Assembly: GCF_000422245.1 (NCBI RefSeq)
Contig: NZ_ATHI01000006.1
Coordinates: forward strand, 1 to 64,000
Direction of reading: 5' to 3'
Source: Alkalidesulfovibrio alkalitolerans DSM 16529
GTDB lineage: Bacteria; Desulfobacterota; Desulfovibrionia; Desulfovibrionales; Desulfovibrionaceae
DNA length: 64,000 bases
The notes under the pieces are model-generated. The model was not told the DNA's origin, made no database searches, and was given only the letters and a program-made list of their open reading frames with translations. A program made the position numbers and the translations under genes. Positions 8,934 through 18,462 of this stretch are shown here, piece after piece (the first letter of the stretch is position 1; each line of letters starts with the position of its first letter).

Positions 8934-10250
8934 ATGGCCGCGTTAGGTGTCGAGAACATAGGCAAGCTTCCAGAATTGCGCAGAAAACTGCTCTGGACCT
9001 TTGCCCTGCTGGCTTTCTACAGGATCGGCATCCATATCCCCGTTCCCGGTGTGGACACGGCGGCTCTGACCGAATTCTTCGAGAGCATGCAGAACACCCT
9101 TTTCGGGCTGTTCGACATGTTCTCTGGCGGCGGCCTGTCCCGTATTTCGATCTTCGCCCTGGGCATCATGCCTTACATCTCGGCCTCGATCATCATGCAA
9201 CTCCTCACGGTCGTCAGCCCCGAGCTGTCCAGACTGCAGAAGGAGGAGGGTGCCGAGGGCCGCAAGAAGATCACCCAGTACACGCGCTACGGCACGGTGC
9301 TGATCACGATCATCCAGGGTCTCGGCATCGCCATCGGCCTTGAGAGCATGACCAGCCCCACGGGCCTGCCCGTGGTGCTCGAACCGGGCTGGGGATTCAG
9401 AATGGTCACTGTGCTCACGCTCACGGCGGGCACCATTCTGGTCATGTGGCTTGGTGAGCAGATCACGGCCAAGGGCCTTGGCAACGGCATCTCGTTGATC
9501 ATTTTTGCGGGTATCGTGGCCACCTTGCCCCGTGCGCTCATCAATACCTTCCAGCTTGTCGGCGCGGGCGAGATGAGCGTGTTCTTTTTGCTTATCCTGA
9601 CCGTGATCATGGCTGGCGTGCTCATCGCCATCGTCACGGCCGAGAGGGCCCAGCGCCGCATTCCCATCCAGTACGCCAAGCGCCAGATGGGCAGAAAGAT
9701 GTACGGCGGCCAGACCTCGCATCTGCCGCTCAAGCTGAACACTGCGGGCGTCATTCCGCCCATCTTCGCCTCCTCCATCCTCATGTTTCCGGGCACCATC
9801 GCCCAGTTCTCCGGAGTGGAGTGGCTGCAGACCGTGTCGACCTGGTTTGCTCCCGACGCGCTCATCTACAACGTTATCTTCGTGGCCTTGATCGTGTTCT
9901 TCTGCTACTTCTACACGGCGATCATCTTCGATCCGAACCAGATCGCCGAGAATCTCAAGAAGAGCGGCGGTTTCGTGCCCGGCATCCGCCCCGGCCAGAA
10001 GACCAAAGAATACATTGATCGCGTGTTGTCGCGCATCACCATCTGGGGTGCGACCTACATCTCCATCATCTGCGTGCTGCCAATGATCTTCATCGCGCAA
10101 TTCAACGTCCCGTTCTACTTCGGAGGCACGTCGCTGCTGATTGTCGTGGGCGTGGCCATGGATTTCATGGGACAACTCGAATCCTACCTGATCTCGCGGC
10201 AGTACCAGGGACTTATGGAGAAGGCCGGAAGGGTCAAGGGCAGGCGCTAG
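8934..10250 (+). CDS. secY: preprotein translocase subunit SecY
   Basis: SecY is the channel subunit of the SecYEG translocase in the inner membrane. The 438-residue product has about ten hydrophobic segments and the hallmarks RISIFALGIMPYISASIIMQ (TM2 region), QYAKRQMGRKMYGGQ (cytoplasmic loop) and the C-terminal LISRQYQGLMEKAGRVKG. It is transcribed with the ribosomal genes, 15 bases after rplO. Confidence 0.98.
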   Translation: MAALGVENIGKLPELRRKLLWTFALLAFYRIGIHIPVPGVDTAALTEFFESMQNTLFGLFDMFSGGGLSRISIFALGIMPYISASIIMQLLTVVSPELSRLQKEEGAEGRKKITQYTRYGTVLITIIQGLGIAIGLESMTSPTGLPVVLEPGWGFRMVTVLTLTAGTILVMWLGEQITAKGLGNGISLIIFAGIVATLPRALINTFQLVGAGEMSVFFLLILTVIMAGVLIAIVTAERAQRRIPIQYAKRQMGRKMYGGQTSHLPLKLNTAGVIPPIFASSILMFPGTIAQFSGVEWLQTVSTWFAPDALIYNVIFVALIVFFCYFYTAIIFDPNQIAENLKKSGGFVPGIRPGQKTKEYIDRVLSRITIWGATYISIICVLPMIFIAQFNVPFYFGGTSLLIVVGVAMDFMGQLESYLISRQYQGLMEKAGRVKGRR

Positions 10251-11012
10251 GTGAAGAAGTATCGCGGCATCTTTCTGAAGAATGCTGCCGAGATAAGGAT
10301 AATGCGCGAGGCCAATCGCATAGTGGCCCGCATACTCGACGCCCTTGAAAAAGCCGTGCGGCCGGGTGTCCCAACCATGCTCTTTGAAGAAATCGCCCAG
10401 GCCAAGTGCCGCGAGTACGGAGTCCGTCCGGCCTTTCAGGGCTACCACGGGTTTCCGTTCGCGCTGTGCTGCTCCGTCAACGAGGAGATCGTGCACGGGT
10501 TTCCGTCCGATCGACTCCTCAAGAACGGCGACATTGTCAGTTTCGACATGGGCGTGGTGTACGAAGGTTTTTACGGTGATTCCGCAAAGACCTTTACAGT
10601 CGGCGAGGTTTCAGGTAAGGCTAACGCCCTTCTCGATGCCACCAGGAGCGCCTTGGCGCACGGCATCGAGCAGGCGAGGCCCGGCAACGACCTGTACGAC
10701 ATCTCCAAGGCCATCCAGGAGTACGTGGAGGGCAAAGGGATGCATGTCGTACGGCGGTTTGTCGGGCACGGCATTGGCCGCAACCTGCACGAAAAGCCGG
10801 AAGTGCCGAACTTTGTTCCGCAGGGTTCGCCCTCCATCCCGCTGAAAGCAGGGATGGTCCTGGCCATCGAGCCGATGGTCACGCTGGGATCCCCGGAAGT
10901 GAAGGTGCTGGACGACAAGTGGACCGCGGTCACCAGGGACGGAAGCCTGGCCGCACATTTCGAGCACACCGTGGTGGTGACCGGAGACGGTCCCGAGATA
11001 TTGAGCCTGTGA
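10251..11012 (+). CDS. map: type I methionine aminopeptidase
   Basis: This cytosolic enzyme removes the initiator methionine from new proteins. The product is 253 residues. The two-metal ligands are visible as D99 (VSFDMG), D110 (YGDSAKT), H173 (VGHGIG), E207 (AIEPM) and E238 (FEHT), and H82 (VHGFP) is also conserved. The GTG start follows the secY TAG with no gap. No adk or infA gene lies beside it, so the unit is shorter than in E. coli or Bacillus. Confidence 0.97.
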   Translation: MKKYRGIFLKNAAEIRIMREANRIVARILDALEKAVRPGVPTMLFEEIAQAKCREYGVRPAFQGYHGFPFALCCSVNEEIVHGFPSDRLLKNGDIVSFDMGVVYEGFYGDSAKTFTVGEVSGKANALLDATRSALAHGIEQARPGNDLYDISKAIQEYVEGKGMHVVRRFVGHGIGRNLHEKPEVPNFVPQGSPSIPLKAGMVLAIEPMVTLGSPEVKVLDDKWTAVTRDGSLAAHFEHTVVVTGDGPEILSL

Positions 11013-11043
11013 CGCGGGCGGACGACGAGAGGGAGACAAGGTC

Positions 11044-11157
11044 ATGAAGGTGAGACCGTCGGTCAAAAAGATTTGCCCCAAGTGCAAGATCATCAAACGC
11101 AAGGGCGTGTTGCGCGTCATTTGCGAAAACCCCAGGCACAAGCAGCGCCAGGGTTAG
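11044..11157 (+). CDS. rpmJ: 50S ribosomal protein L36, zinc form
   Basis: This 37-residue frame reads [20 protein letters not shown] and ends [11 protein letters not shown]. The cysteines at 11, 14 and 27 and the histidine at 32 form the zinc site of the C-plus form of L36. GGGAGACAAGG lies upstream. It is the first small gene after map, in front of rpsM. Confidence 0.96.
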   Translation: MKVRPSVKKICPKCKIIKRKGVLRVICENPRHKQRQG

Positions 11158-11170
11158 CGAGGGAATTTGA

Positions 11171-11545
<375 letters not shown>

Positions 11546-11593
11546 GCGGAAATCCATTCCGTTTGCGTTTCGCGAAATTTCGACTGTGGAGTA

Positions 11594-11989
11594 ATGGTCA
11601 TGGCCAAAGCGCGCCGTGTGACGAAGAAGAAGGAAAAGAAGAATATTCCCACGGGGATCGCCCATATCCAGGCGTCCTTCAACAACACCATCATCACCTT
11701 CACTGACATGAGGGGTAACGTGGTGTCGTGGGCATCTTCGGGCGGTAGCGGTTTCAAGGGGTCGCGCAAGTCTACCCCGTTCGCCGCTCAGGTGGCGGCC
11801 GAAACCGCCGCCAAGAAGGCACAGGAAAACGGCATGCGGTCCGTGGGCATTCTCGTCAAGGGCCCTGGTTCGGGTCGTGAGGCCGCCATGCGGGCCATCA
11901 ACAATTCGGGCTTCAAGGTCACCTTCATCCGCGACGTGACGCCCATTCCCCACAACGGCTGCCGTCCGCCGAAGCGCCGCCGCGTCTAA
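11594..11989 (+). CDS. rpsK: 30S ribosomal protein S11
   Basis: S11 lines the platform near the E site. The product is 131 residues from the ATG at 11594, or 129 from the ATG at 11600; GGAG at 11588-11591 does not clearly decide between them. The conserved region runs from [18 protein letters not shown] to the C-terminal [14 protein letters not shown]. Confidence 0.97.
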   Translation: MVMAKARRVTKKKEKKNIPTGIAHIQASFNNTIITFTDMRGNVVSWASSGGSGFKGSRKSTPFAAQVAAETAAKKAQENGMRSVGILVKGPGSGREAAMRAINNSGFKVTFIRDVTPIPHNGCRPPKRRRV

Positions 11990-12007
11990 CCGAGGGAGGA
12001 TTCAGTC

Positions 12008-12634
12008 TTGGCTCGTTACGATGGTCCCAAGTGCCGGGTCTGCCGCCGTGAAGGTGGCAAGCTCTTTTTGAAGGGCGACCGCTGCTACACCGACAAGTGC
12101 GCCTACGAACGCCGTCCCTACGCCCCTGGCCAGCATGGCCGCGGCCGCGTGAAGATGAGCGACTACGCTGTCATGTTGCGTGAAAAGCAGAAGGTCCGCC
12201 GCATGTACGGCGTTCTGGAAAACCAGTTCCGCCTGTACTTCCAGGAAGCCGACCGCAAGAAAGGCGTCACCGGCCACAATCTTCTGGCCCTGCTTGAGCA
12301 GCGCCTGGACAACGTCATCTACCGCATGGGCTTCGCCAACTCCCGTGACCAGGCGCGCCAGCTTGTTCGCCATGGCATTTTCAGCCTCAACGGCCGCCGG
12401 GTGAACATTCCGTCCATGCAGGTCAAGCCCGGAGACACGGTCCTCGTGCGCGAGGAGTCCCGCAAGGTGCCCGTGATCCAAGAAGCCCAGCAGGTTATCG
12501 CCCGTCGGGGATGTCCCGACTGGCTGGAGGTGGATGGGGAGAACTTCAAGGGCGTGGTCAAGGCGACCCCGCGCCGTGAAGACATCCAGCACCCCATCAA
12601 CGAGCAGCTCATCGTCGAGTTGTACTCCAAGTAA
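12008..12634 (+). CDS. rpsD: 30S ribosomal protein S4, zinc form
   Basis: S4 is a primary assembly protein and in many bacteria the alpha-operon repressor. The product is 208 residues. It starts with the rare codon TTG at 12008, placed by GGGAGGA about 7 bases upstream and by the N-terminus [15 protein letters not shown]. Four N-terminal cysteines (CRVC near residue 9, then C-x4-C) mark the zinc form. An S4 RNA-binding domain covers about residues 98-160. Confidence 0.97.
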   Translation: MARYDGPKCRVCRREGGKLFLKGDRCYTDKCAYERRPYAPGQHGRGRVKMSDYAVMLREKQKVRRMYGVLENQFRLYFQEADRKKGVTGHNLLALLEQRLDNVIYRMGFANSRDQARQLVRHGIFSLNGRRVNIPSMQVKPGDTVLVREESRKVPVIQEAQQVIARRGCPDWLEVDGENFKGVVKATPRREDIQHPINEQLIVELYSK

Positions 12635-12643
12635 GAGGACGAC

Positions 12644-13684
12644 ATGCTCATTCAGCAAGGCGACAAGTTCATCAATTCGCGCAACTGGTCCGAATTGGTC
12701 AAGCCCGAGCAGTTGGTCAAGGATGCCAAGACGGGCAACACCTACGGCAGGTTCGTTTGCGAACCCCTGGAGCGCGGCTTCGGGACGACCATCGGCAACG
12801 CGCTTCGCCGCGTGCTGCTCTCCTCGTTGCAGGGCGCGGCCATCGTGTCCGCCCGTATCGAGGGTGTGCATCACGAGTTCACGACCATTCCCGGCGTGAT
12901 CGAAGACGTGACTGATATCATCCTGAACCTGAAGTCCGTCCGCCTGGCCATGAACACTGACGAACCGCAGACGCTGGTTCTCTCCGCCTCCAAGAAGGGC
13001 GCGGTCACCGCTGCCGCCATCAAGGAGAATCAGAACGTCCGGGTGCTCAACGCAGATCAGCACATCGCGACGCTGTCCGACGACATCGAGTTCACGATCA
13101 CCCTGGAAGTGCGCATGGGCAAGGGGTACGTCCCGGCCGAGATGCACGACCAACCCCAGGAGATCGGGCTCGTCGCCATGGATGCCAGCTTCTCTCCCGT
13201 GAAGAAGGTGGCCTACACCGTGGAGCAGGCCCGTGTCGGACAGATGACCAACTACGACAAGCTCATCCTCGACGTCTGGACGGACGGCTCCGTGACTCCT
13301 GAGGACGCCATCGCCTATAGCGCCAAGATCCTCAAGGACCAGCTCACCATCTTCATCAACTTCGATGAGCTGACCTCCGAGGACGAGCGCTCCGGTCACT
13401 CCGGCTCAGGCGAGGATAACGAGAACCTCTTCAAGTCCATCGACGAACTCGAACTCTCGGTTCGCGCCACCAACTGCCTGAAGAGCGCCAACATCCGTTA
13501 TGTGGGCGAGCTCGTGCAGCGTGGCGAGAACGAGATGCTGAAGACGAAGAACTTCGGCCGCAAGTCGCTGGAGGAGATTCGTCGCGTCCTGGACAACATG
13601 GGCTTGGAGTTCGGAACCAGGATCGACGGCTTCGACGAGAAACTCCAGGAATGGTTGAAGAGGAAAGAGAACAATGAGGCATAG
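12644..13684 (+). CDS. rpoA: RNA polymerase subunit alpha
   Basis: Alpha dimerises to nucleate RNA polymerase assembly and binds UP elements and activators. The product is 346 residues. The N-terminal domain contains [20 protein letters not shown] and [16 protein letters not shown]. An acidic linker near residues 247-265 leads to the C-terminal domain with [17 protein letters not shown] and [14 protein letters not shown]. It overlaps rplQ by 11 bases. Confidence 0.98.
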   Translation: MLIQQGDKFINSRNWSELVKPEQLVKDAKTGNTYGRFVCEPLERGFGTTIGNALRRVLLSSLQGAAIVSARIEGVHHEFTTIPGVIEDVTDIILNLKSVRLAMNTDEPQTLVLSASKKGAVTAAAIKENQNVRVLNADQHIATLSDDIEFTITLEVRMGKGYVPAEMHDQPQEIGLVAMDASFSPVKKVAYTVEQARVGQMTNYDKLILDVWTDGSVTPEDAIAYSAKILKDQLTIFINFDELTSEDERSGHSGSGEDNENLFKSIDELELSVRATNCLKSANIRYVGELVQRGENEMLKTKNFGRKSLEEIRRVLDNMGLEFGTRIDGFDEKLQEWLKRKENNEA

Positions 13685-14231
13685 AAAGTCCGGCAAGAAG
13701 TTCGGGATGGAGCCGTCCCACCGTAAGTCCATGTTCCGCAACATGGCCCGTTCCCTGATCACCCATGGCCGCATCCGTACGACCGTTGTGCGCGCCAAGG
13801 AACTGCGCAAGGTGGCCGACGGACTCATCACCCTGGCCCTGCAGAACGATCTGCACGCCCGCCGCCAAGCCTACAAGGTCTTGGAGAACCACCAGCTCGT
13901 GAAGAAACTCTTCGACGAGATCGGCCCCAAGTTCGTCGGCGTTCCCGGCGGCTTCACTCGTGTCGTTCGCCTGGGCGAGCCCCGCAAGGGTGACAACGCC
14001 CCTCTGGCCGTGATCGAATTCACCGCTCTTGGAGCCGCCGAGGCTCCTGCCGCCGCCCCCGAGGTCCAAAAGACCGAGGAGCCGAAGGCCGCTCCCGCCA
14101 AGAAGGCTCCCAAGGCCGCCAAGGAACCTAAGGAGCCCAAAGAGCCCAAGGCCCCCAAGAAGAAGGCCACCGCGAGCGAGGAAGCTCCTGCCGAGGAAGC
14201 CCCGAAGGCCGAGTCCGAAGAAAACAAGTAG
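13674..14231 (+). CDS. rplQ: 50S ribosomal protein L17 with a long charged tail
   Basis: L17 lies near the tunnel exit. Residues 1 to about 119 are the whole standard protein, from [20 protein letters not shown] through [21 protein letters not shown]. Residues 120-185 are an added tail made almost only of Ala, Pro, Lys and Glu, including the repeat [14 protein letters not shown] encoded near 14122-14166. Typical L17 proteins stop near residue 120-130. The gene overlaps rpoA and is the last in the operon. Confidence 0.97.
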   Translation: MRHRKSGKKFGMEPSHRKSMFRNMARSLITHGRIRTTVVRAKELRKVADGLITLALQNDLHARRQAYKVLENHQLVKKLFDEIGPKFVGVPGGFTRVVRLGEPRKGDNAPLAVIEFTALGAAEAPAAAPEVQKTEEPKAAPAKKAPKAAKEPKEPKEPKAPKKKATASEEAPAEEAPKAESEENK

Positions 14232-14256
14232 CGTTTCTGCACCCGAAGAGATTATG

Positions 14257-14290
14257 GAAGGCAGGCCGATGGCCTGCCTTCTTTTTTGTT
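14257..14290 (+). terminator. intrinsic terminator of the ribosomal superoperon
   Basis: A perfect 11-bp stem (GAAGGCAGGCC at 14257-14267 with GGCCTGCCTTC at 14271-14281) closes a 3-base GAT loop and is followed by six T residues at 14282-14287. It lies 26 bases after the rplQ stop and separates the ribosomal block from the LysR gene. Confidence 0.93.
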
Positions 14291-14326
14291 TCCATATTGA
14301 CTGTCCTGATGTATGGTATCGTCTCC

Positions 14327-15241
14327 ATGGATATCAGGCGGCTCGAAGCTTTCTGCAAGGTCTACGAACTTGGCAGCTTTTCCAAGGCTGGCCAGGAGCT
14401 TTTTCTTTCCCAGCCGACCATCAGTTCCCATATCTCCACTCTTGAGGACGAACTCGGCGTCAGGCTCTTCGACCGCATGGGGCGTTCGGTGCTTGCCACC
14501 AGGGCTGGGGAGATCCTCTACGGCCATGCCCGCGAAGTCTTCCGCAGCCTCGCGAACGCCCGGGCAGACATCGAGGCTCTGCTCGACTCCGTGAGCGGCG
14601 AAATCGTCGTGGGCGCGAGCACCATCCCGGCGCAATATATTCTTCCTGGTCTGTTGCGCGGCTTTCTCTCCGCTTATCCAGGCGTCGGCGTGCGCATCGA
14701 AAACGGCGACTCAGACTCCGTCATCGAACGCGTCACGGAGGGCTCTCTGATATGCGGCCTTTGCGGCGCACGGGTCGATCATCCCGACCTGCTATTCGAC
14801 CTCGTCCTTTCCGACGAGGCCGTGCTTATCGCTCCCCCCTCTGTTGCCGTGGAGATCGGAGCCGATGCGACGCTTGAGCAAGCCCTGAAATGGCCATGGA
14901 TCATGCGGGAGGCCGGGTCGGGCACACGTAAGACCCTGGAGATCGCTTTGAGACAGAGGGGAGCGGTCATCGATTCGCTTCGGGTGGTGGTTTCGGTCGC
15001 CAGTACCGAAGCCGCGATTAACTGCGTGCGCGGCGGCCTCGGTGTCAGCGTCACCTCGCGTCTGGCCGCGGCCGGGTTCATCGAGCGGGGCGAGGTCTCC
15101 GCCGTCAGTGTGCCCGAACTCGACATGTCGCGCGAGTTTTACCTCGTGCGCAACGTGCGGCGGAGCCTGATGCCCGCTTACCGCCATTTCGTCGAACATA
15201 TTCTGACGGCGTCCGCTCCCGGACGCGGGGAAGCCACGTGA
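14327..15241 (+). CDS. LysR-family regulator next to selD
   Basis: A LysR-type DNA-binding activator or repressor of about 304 residues. The winged helix-turn-helix covers residues 1-60 (MDIRRLEAFCKVYELGSFS, then LFLSQPTISSHISTLEDELG). A periplasmic-binding-protein-like effector domain follows. The ATG at 14327 fits the family start; ATG 14309 and TTG 14297 are possible upstream starts with no better ribosome site. Its TGA overlaps the GTG of selD by four bases (GTGA), so the two are co-translated. LysR genes next to selD recur in sulfate reducers, which suggests a role in selenium metabolism. The inducer is unknown. Confidence 0.85.
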   Translation: MDIRRLEAFCKVYELGSFSKAGQELFLSQPTISSHISTLEDELGVRLFDRMGRSVLATRAGEILYGHAREVFRSLANARADIEALLDSVSGEIVVGASTIPAQYILPGLLRGFLSAYPGVGVRIENGDSDSVIERVTEGSLICGLCGARVDHPDLLFDLVLSDEAVLIAPPSVAVEIGADATLEQALKWPWIMREAGSGTRKTLEIALRQRGAVIDSLRVVVSVASTEAAINCVRGGLGVSVTSRLAAAGFIERGEVSAVSVPELDMSREFYLVRNVRRSLMPAYRHFVEHILTASAPGRGEAT

Positions 15242-16293
15242 GCGAAAAACGCATCACCCTGGTGGATACTGTTAAAGCCGCCGGTTGAGCGGCCAAGATT
15301 CCTCCCGGGGACCTGGAGGAAGTACTGGCCGCGCTCGGCACCGTCGCCGACCCGCGCCTCCTCGTGGGCGTTGCAGGCAACGAGGACGCGTGCGTCCTAT
15401 CCTTCCCAGGCGGCAAGGCACTTGTCCAGACCGTCGACTTCTTCACGCCCATCGTTGACGACGCCTACGCCTTCGGGCAGATCGCGGCGGCCAACGCCCT
15501 CTCCGACGTCTACGCCATGGGCGGTGAGCCGCTGTGTGCCATGAACATAGTCTGCTTCCCCATCAAGAAGATGCCTCGCGCAATCCTCACGGACATCCTG
15601 CGCGGCGGCCGAGACAAAGTCCTCGAGGCGGGGGCGGTTCCGGCGGGCGGGCACAGCGTGGAGGACGACGAGACCAAGTACGGCCTGGCGGTCTCGGGCG
15701 TGGTCGATCCCGACCGCGTGGCCACCAACAAGGGGCTTTTGCCCGGCGACAGGCTGATCCTTACCAAGCCTCTGGGCACGGGCGTCTTGTCCACGGCGCT
15801 GAAGGCGAAGTGGCAGGGTTTCGAGCGCTTCGAGGAATTGCTCATCGCCTGGGCCTCGCGCCTGAACGCCACGGGCGGCCGAGTGATCCGCGAACTCGGG
15901 CTTCGCGCTGCAACGGACGTCACGGGCTTCGGCCTGGGCGGTCATCTTCTGGAGATGGCCCATGCCTCGAACGTCTCCATCGCGCTTGCCAGCGCCGACG
16001 TTCCGGTCATCGACGAGGCGCTGGACCTCGCCGCCATGGGGCTTTTGCCCGCAGGCAGCCACGCCAACCGCAAATTTTGCGCGAGCGCCGTGCATGTCGA
16101 GCCGGGAGTGGACGGACTGAGGGCGGATTTGTGCTTCGACGCCCAGACCTCCGGCGGTCTGGTGCTGGCCGTGCCCGAGGAAAAGGTCCCGGACGCCCTG
16201 CGCATGCTCGCGGAGGCGGGAGAACCCGCCCACGTCGTGGGCCGGGTGCACGCGCAGGGCGAGTTGCCTGCACGGCTCACGTTGCTGCGCTGA
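15238..16293 (+). CDS. selD: selenide, water dikinase SelD, predicted selenoprotein (in-frame TGA = Sec17)
   Basis: SelD makes selenophosphate from selenide and ATP for selenocysteine tRNA and selenouridine. The frame opens at the GTG at 15238, runs SEKRITLVDTVKAAG, meets TGA at 15286-15288, and continues AAKIPPGDLEEVL into a full SelD. The TGA falls exactly where E. coli SelD has catalytic Cys17 (AGCGCKI); here it reads AAG-U-AAKI. Lys20 is kept. Later blocks include DFFTPIVDDAYAFGQIAAAN, GGHSVEDDETKYGLAVSG, TDVTGFGLGGHLLEM and CFDAQTSGGL. The total is 351 residues, normal length, with no frameshift. A caller that treats TGA as stop would start near 15364 and lose about 42 residues. Confidence 0.92.
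15291..15330 (+). promoter_or_regulatory. bacterial SECIS-like hairpin in selD
   Basis: Just after the in-frame TGA (15286-15288), GGCCA at 15291-15295 pairs with TGGCC at 15326-15330. Above a small 3-by-4 internal loop, TTCCTCC (15299-15305) pairs perfectly with GGAGGAA (15315-15321). The apical loop is CGGGGACCT. The loop begins 17 bases after the TGA and has guanines near its start, as expected for SelB-recruiting elements in bacteria. Confidence 0.75.
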
Positions 16294-16342
16294 CGCGGCT
16301 TTCCCCGGAGGTCGGCAAGAGGGCCGCAGGTCTGTTTTTTTT
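16294..16342. terminator. possible weak terminator between convergent selD and tetR genes
   Basis: GCGGC at 16295-16299 can pair with GCCGC at 16323-16327, and a run of eight T residues follows at about 16335-16342. The stem is short and the loop long, so it is only a candidate. It would act on selD transcripts. Confidence 0.35.
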
Positions 16343-16346
16343 CAGG

Positions 16347-16937
16347 TCACGCCAAAGCGGGCGCGGGGTTTTCCAGGCGGGCGCGCACGAAGGCCATGGA
16401 TTCGGCGGCCAAGTTCTCCAGATCCTCTCCATGCGAAAGGTGCAGCCGGGCTGCGCCGATGAGCATGGCGTAGATGACGTGGGAGACGGACATGGGATCG
16501 CAGGCACGGACGGAGCCGTCCTCGATGCCCCGCTCCAGGCCTTCCTGCAGCAGTCGCAGATAACGCAGATGCATGAGCTTCAGGTCGGCGTTGGGGAATG
16601 CGTTCACGTCGAGGGTGTCGTAGGCCGTGTTCTTGAGGATGAGTTGGAATTCCCCGGCTCGCTTGCGCAGGTACTCGAAGAAGGCGGCTACGAAGGAAAG
16701 AGCCGCGTCAAGCCCGCTTCGCGCGGGCGTCAGGCTCTTGAGGGTGGCCTTGAATAGGGAGTAATGCACACGCCAAGTGACGATGAAGAGCAGGTTCTCC
16801 TTGTTCTTGAAATGGTAGATGACGGTGCCGCCTGCAACGCCTGCGGCCTTGGCGATGTCGGACACGGGGGTGTTCTCGTAGCCCTTTTCGGCAAACAGGA
16901 TTTGCGCCGCGTCCACGATTGCCTTGATCTTGCCCAT
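16347..16937 (-). CDS. TetR/AcrR-family transcriptional regulator
   Basis: The product is 196 residues. The N-terminal helix-turn-helix covers about residues 5-50 (IVDAAQILFAEKGYENTPVS, then AGVAGGTVIYHFKNKENLL), and a helical ligand and dimer domain follows with no clue to the ligand. It lies downstream of the malic enzyme gene but is separated from it by a strong hairpin. A short inverted repeat 31 bases upstream of its start may be its own operator. Similar TetR proteins control efflux or fatty-acid genes; its target is not evident. Confidence 0.88.
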   Translation of the reverse strand: MGKIKAIVDAAQILFAEKGYENTPVSDIAKAAGVAGGTVIYHFKNKENLLFIVTWRVHYSLFKATLKSLTPARSGLDAALSFVAAFFEYLRKRAGEFQLILKNTAYDTLDVNAFPNADLKLMHLRYLRLLQEGLERGIEDGSVRACDPMSVSHVIYAMLIGAARLHLSHGEDLENLAAESMAFVRARLENPAPALA

Positions 16938-16967
16938 GCATCATCCGCTATCATGAATCGTTTCAGG

Positions 16968-16989
16968 GGAAAACGGAAAATCGTTTTCC
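16968..16989. promoter_or_regulatory. candidate TetR operator (inverted repeat)
   Basis: GGAAAACG at 16968-16975 and CGTTTTCC at 16982-16989 form a perfect 8-bp inverted repeat with a 6-base spacer. It lies 31-52 bases upstream of the minus-strand tetR start, a normal place for autoregulation. It is identified by symmetry and position only. Confidence 0.45.
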
Positions 16990-17092
16990 ACGGCGACCCT
17001 TCACGCCGCCTGATTCCTGCGTAGTCCTTTCCCGTGCGTGGAGGAATGATAATTTTCGGGCGCGCGGGGAGTCGATCGGTTAGCGAGGAAGA

Positions 17093-17136
17093 ATCCTTTC
17101 CGTGCAGCACGGCAGGCCGCGCTGCACGGAAAGGAT
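17093..17136 (-). terminator. long perfect hairpin after the malic enzyme gene
   Basis: ATCCTTTCCGTGCAGC (17093-17108) and GCTGCACGGAAAGGAT (17121-17136) form a perfect 16-bp inverted repeat around a 12-base loop. On the minus strand it starts 6 bases after the malic enzyme stop and is followed by a pyrimidine-rich but broken T stretch. It probably ends or 3'-stabilises the malic enzyme transcript. Confidence 0.65.
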
Positions 17137-17142
17137 AAATGG

Positions 17143-18462
17143 CTAGATGTCCAGCCCGTAGCTGGCGATGAAGGATTCCATGCGGGCGCGCGAGGCGGCC
17201 AAGCGCTCGCGCAGCTCGACTTTGTAGGCATCCAGGTCCAAGGTTTTGGCCGCGACGCCGCTGTCCATGGCGGCCTTGGCCACGGCCGGGGATTCCCACT
17301 CGATGACGCGAAGGTCGAGCGGCTTGGGAATGATGTAATCGATGCCGAACTCCATCTCCGAAACGCCGTAGGCCTTCTTCACGTAATCGGGCACCGGTTC
17401 CTTGGCCAGGGCGGCCAGGGCCTGGGCGGCAGCCACTTTCATCTCTTCGTTGATGGTCGAGGCGCGAACGTCGAGCGCGCCGCGGAAGATGAAGGGGAAG
17501 CCCAGCACATTATTGATCTGATTGGGGAAGTCCGAACGGCCCGTGGCCATGATCACATCGGGGCGTGCGGCCTTGGCGTCGGGGTAGGGGATTTCCGGAT
17601 CGGGGTTGGCGCAAGCGAAGATGATGGGATTTTTGGCCATGGCGGCCACCATCTCGGGCTTGACCATGCCGCCCACCGAAAGTCCCAGGAAGCAGTCCGC
17701 GCCCTTCATGGCCTCGGCCAGGGACGGCAGGGCCTTGTCCTGGGCGTAGGCCATTTTGTGTTCGTTCAGGTCGGAGCGGCCCTTGTGCAGGTGTCCGCGC
17801 GAATCGAACATGTGGATGTTGGAGCGCTTCACGCCCAGCGCCTCGTAGAACTTGGTGCAGGCGATGGCTCCCGCGCCCGCGCCCGAGACCACGACCACGA
17901 TATCCCCGGCTTTCTTGCCCGAGATCTCCAGCGCGTTCAGAAGACCGGCGCCGGAAATGATGGCCGTGCCGTGCTGGTCGTCGTGAAAGACCGGGATGCC
18001 CATCTCGCGCTTGAGGGTTTCCTCGATGTGGAAGCACTCGGGCGCCTTGATGTCTTCGAGGTTGATGCCGCCGAACGTCGGCTCCATGGCCTTGACGATC
18101 TCGATGAGCTTGTCGGGATCCTTGCAGTCCAGGTTGATGTCGAAGACGTCGACGTCGGCGAAGACCTTGAACAGGACGCCCTTGCCTTCCATGACCGGTT
18201 TGCCAGCGGCCGGGCCGATGTTGCCAAGGCCGAGCACCGCGGTGCCGTTGGAGACCACGGCCACGAGGTTGCCCTTGGTCGTGTAGTCGTAGGCCAGGGC
18301 GGGGTCTTTTTCGATGGCCTTGCAGGCCAGGGCGACGCCGGGGGTGTAAGCCATGGAGAGGTGCTTCTGGGTCAGGCAGGGCTTGGTGGGAACGACTTCC
18401 ACCTTTCCTTTGCGGCCCTTGCCGTGATAGGCCAGCGCCTCCTCCGGGGTGAACAAAGCCAT
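17143..18462 (-). CDS. malic enzyme (oxaloacetate-decarboxylating, NAD(P)-dependent)
   Basis: Converts malate to pyruvate and CO2 with reduction of NAD(P). The 439-residue product is the short bacterial form without a phosphotransacetylase tail. Visible parts are the N-terminal [15 protein letters not shown] with the catalytic tyrosine, the metal-binding [22 protein letters not shown], and the Rossmann motif [17 protein letters not shown] near residues 190-206. GGAGG lies 7 bases before the ATG. In sulfate reducers this enzyme links C4 acids to pyruvate and NADPH. Cofactor preference cannot be read from motifs alone. Confidence 0.93.
   Translation of the reverse strand: MALFTPEEALAYHGKGRKGKVEVVPTKPCLTQKHLSMAYTPGVALACKAIEKDPALAYDYTTKGNLVAVVSNGTAVLGLGNIGPAAGKPVMEGKGVLFKVFADVDVFDINLDCKDPDKLIEIVKAMEPTFGGINLEDIKAPECFHIEETLKREMGIPVFHDDQHGTAIISGAGLLNALEISGKKAGDIVVVVSGAGAGAIACTKFYEALGVKRSNIHMFDSRGHLHKGRSDLNEHKMAYAQDKALPSLAEAMKGADCFLGLSVGGMVKPEMVAAMAKNPIIFACANPDPEIPYPDAKAARPDVIMATGRSDFPNQINNVLGFPFIFRGALDVRASTINEEMKVAAAQALAALAKEPVPDYVKKAYGVSEMEFGIDYIIPKPLDLRVIEWESPAVAKAAMDSGVAAKTLDLDAYKVELRERLAASRARMESFIASYGLDI

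Noticed and set aside
15364-16293. selD as an N-terminally truncated gene starting at 15364
   Set aside because: SelD homology continues upstream in the same frame to the GTG at 15238, interrupted only by a TGA at the catalytic cysteine position with a hairpin after it.
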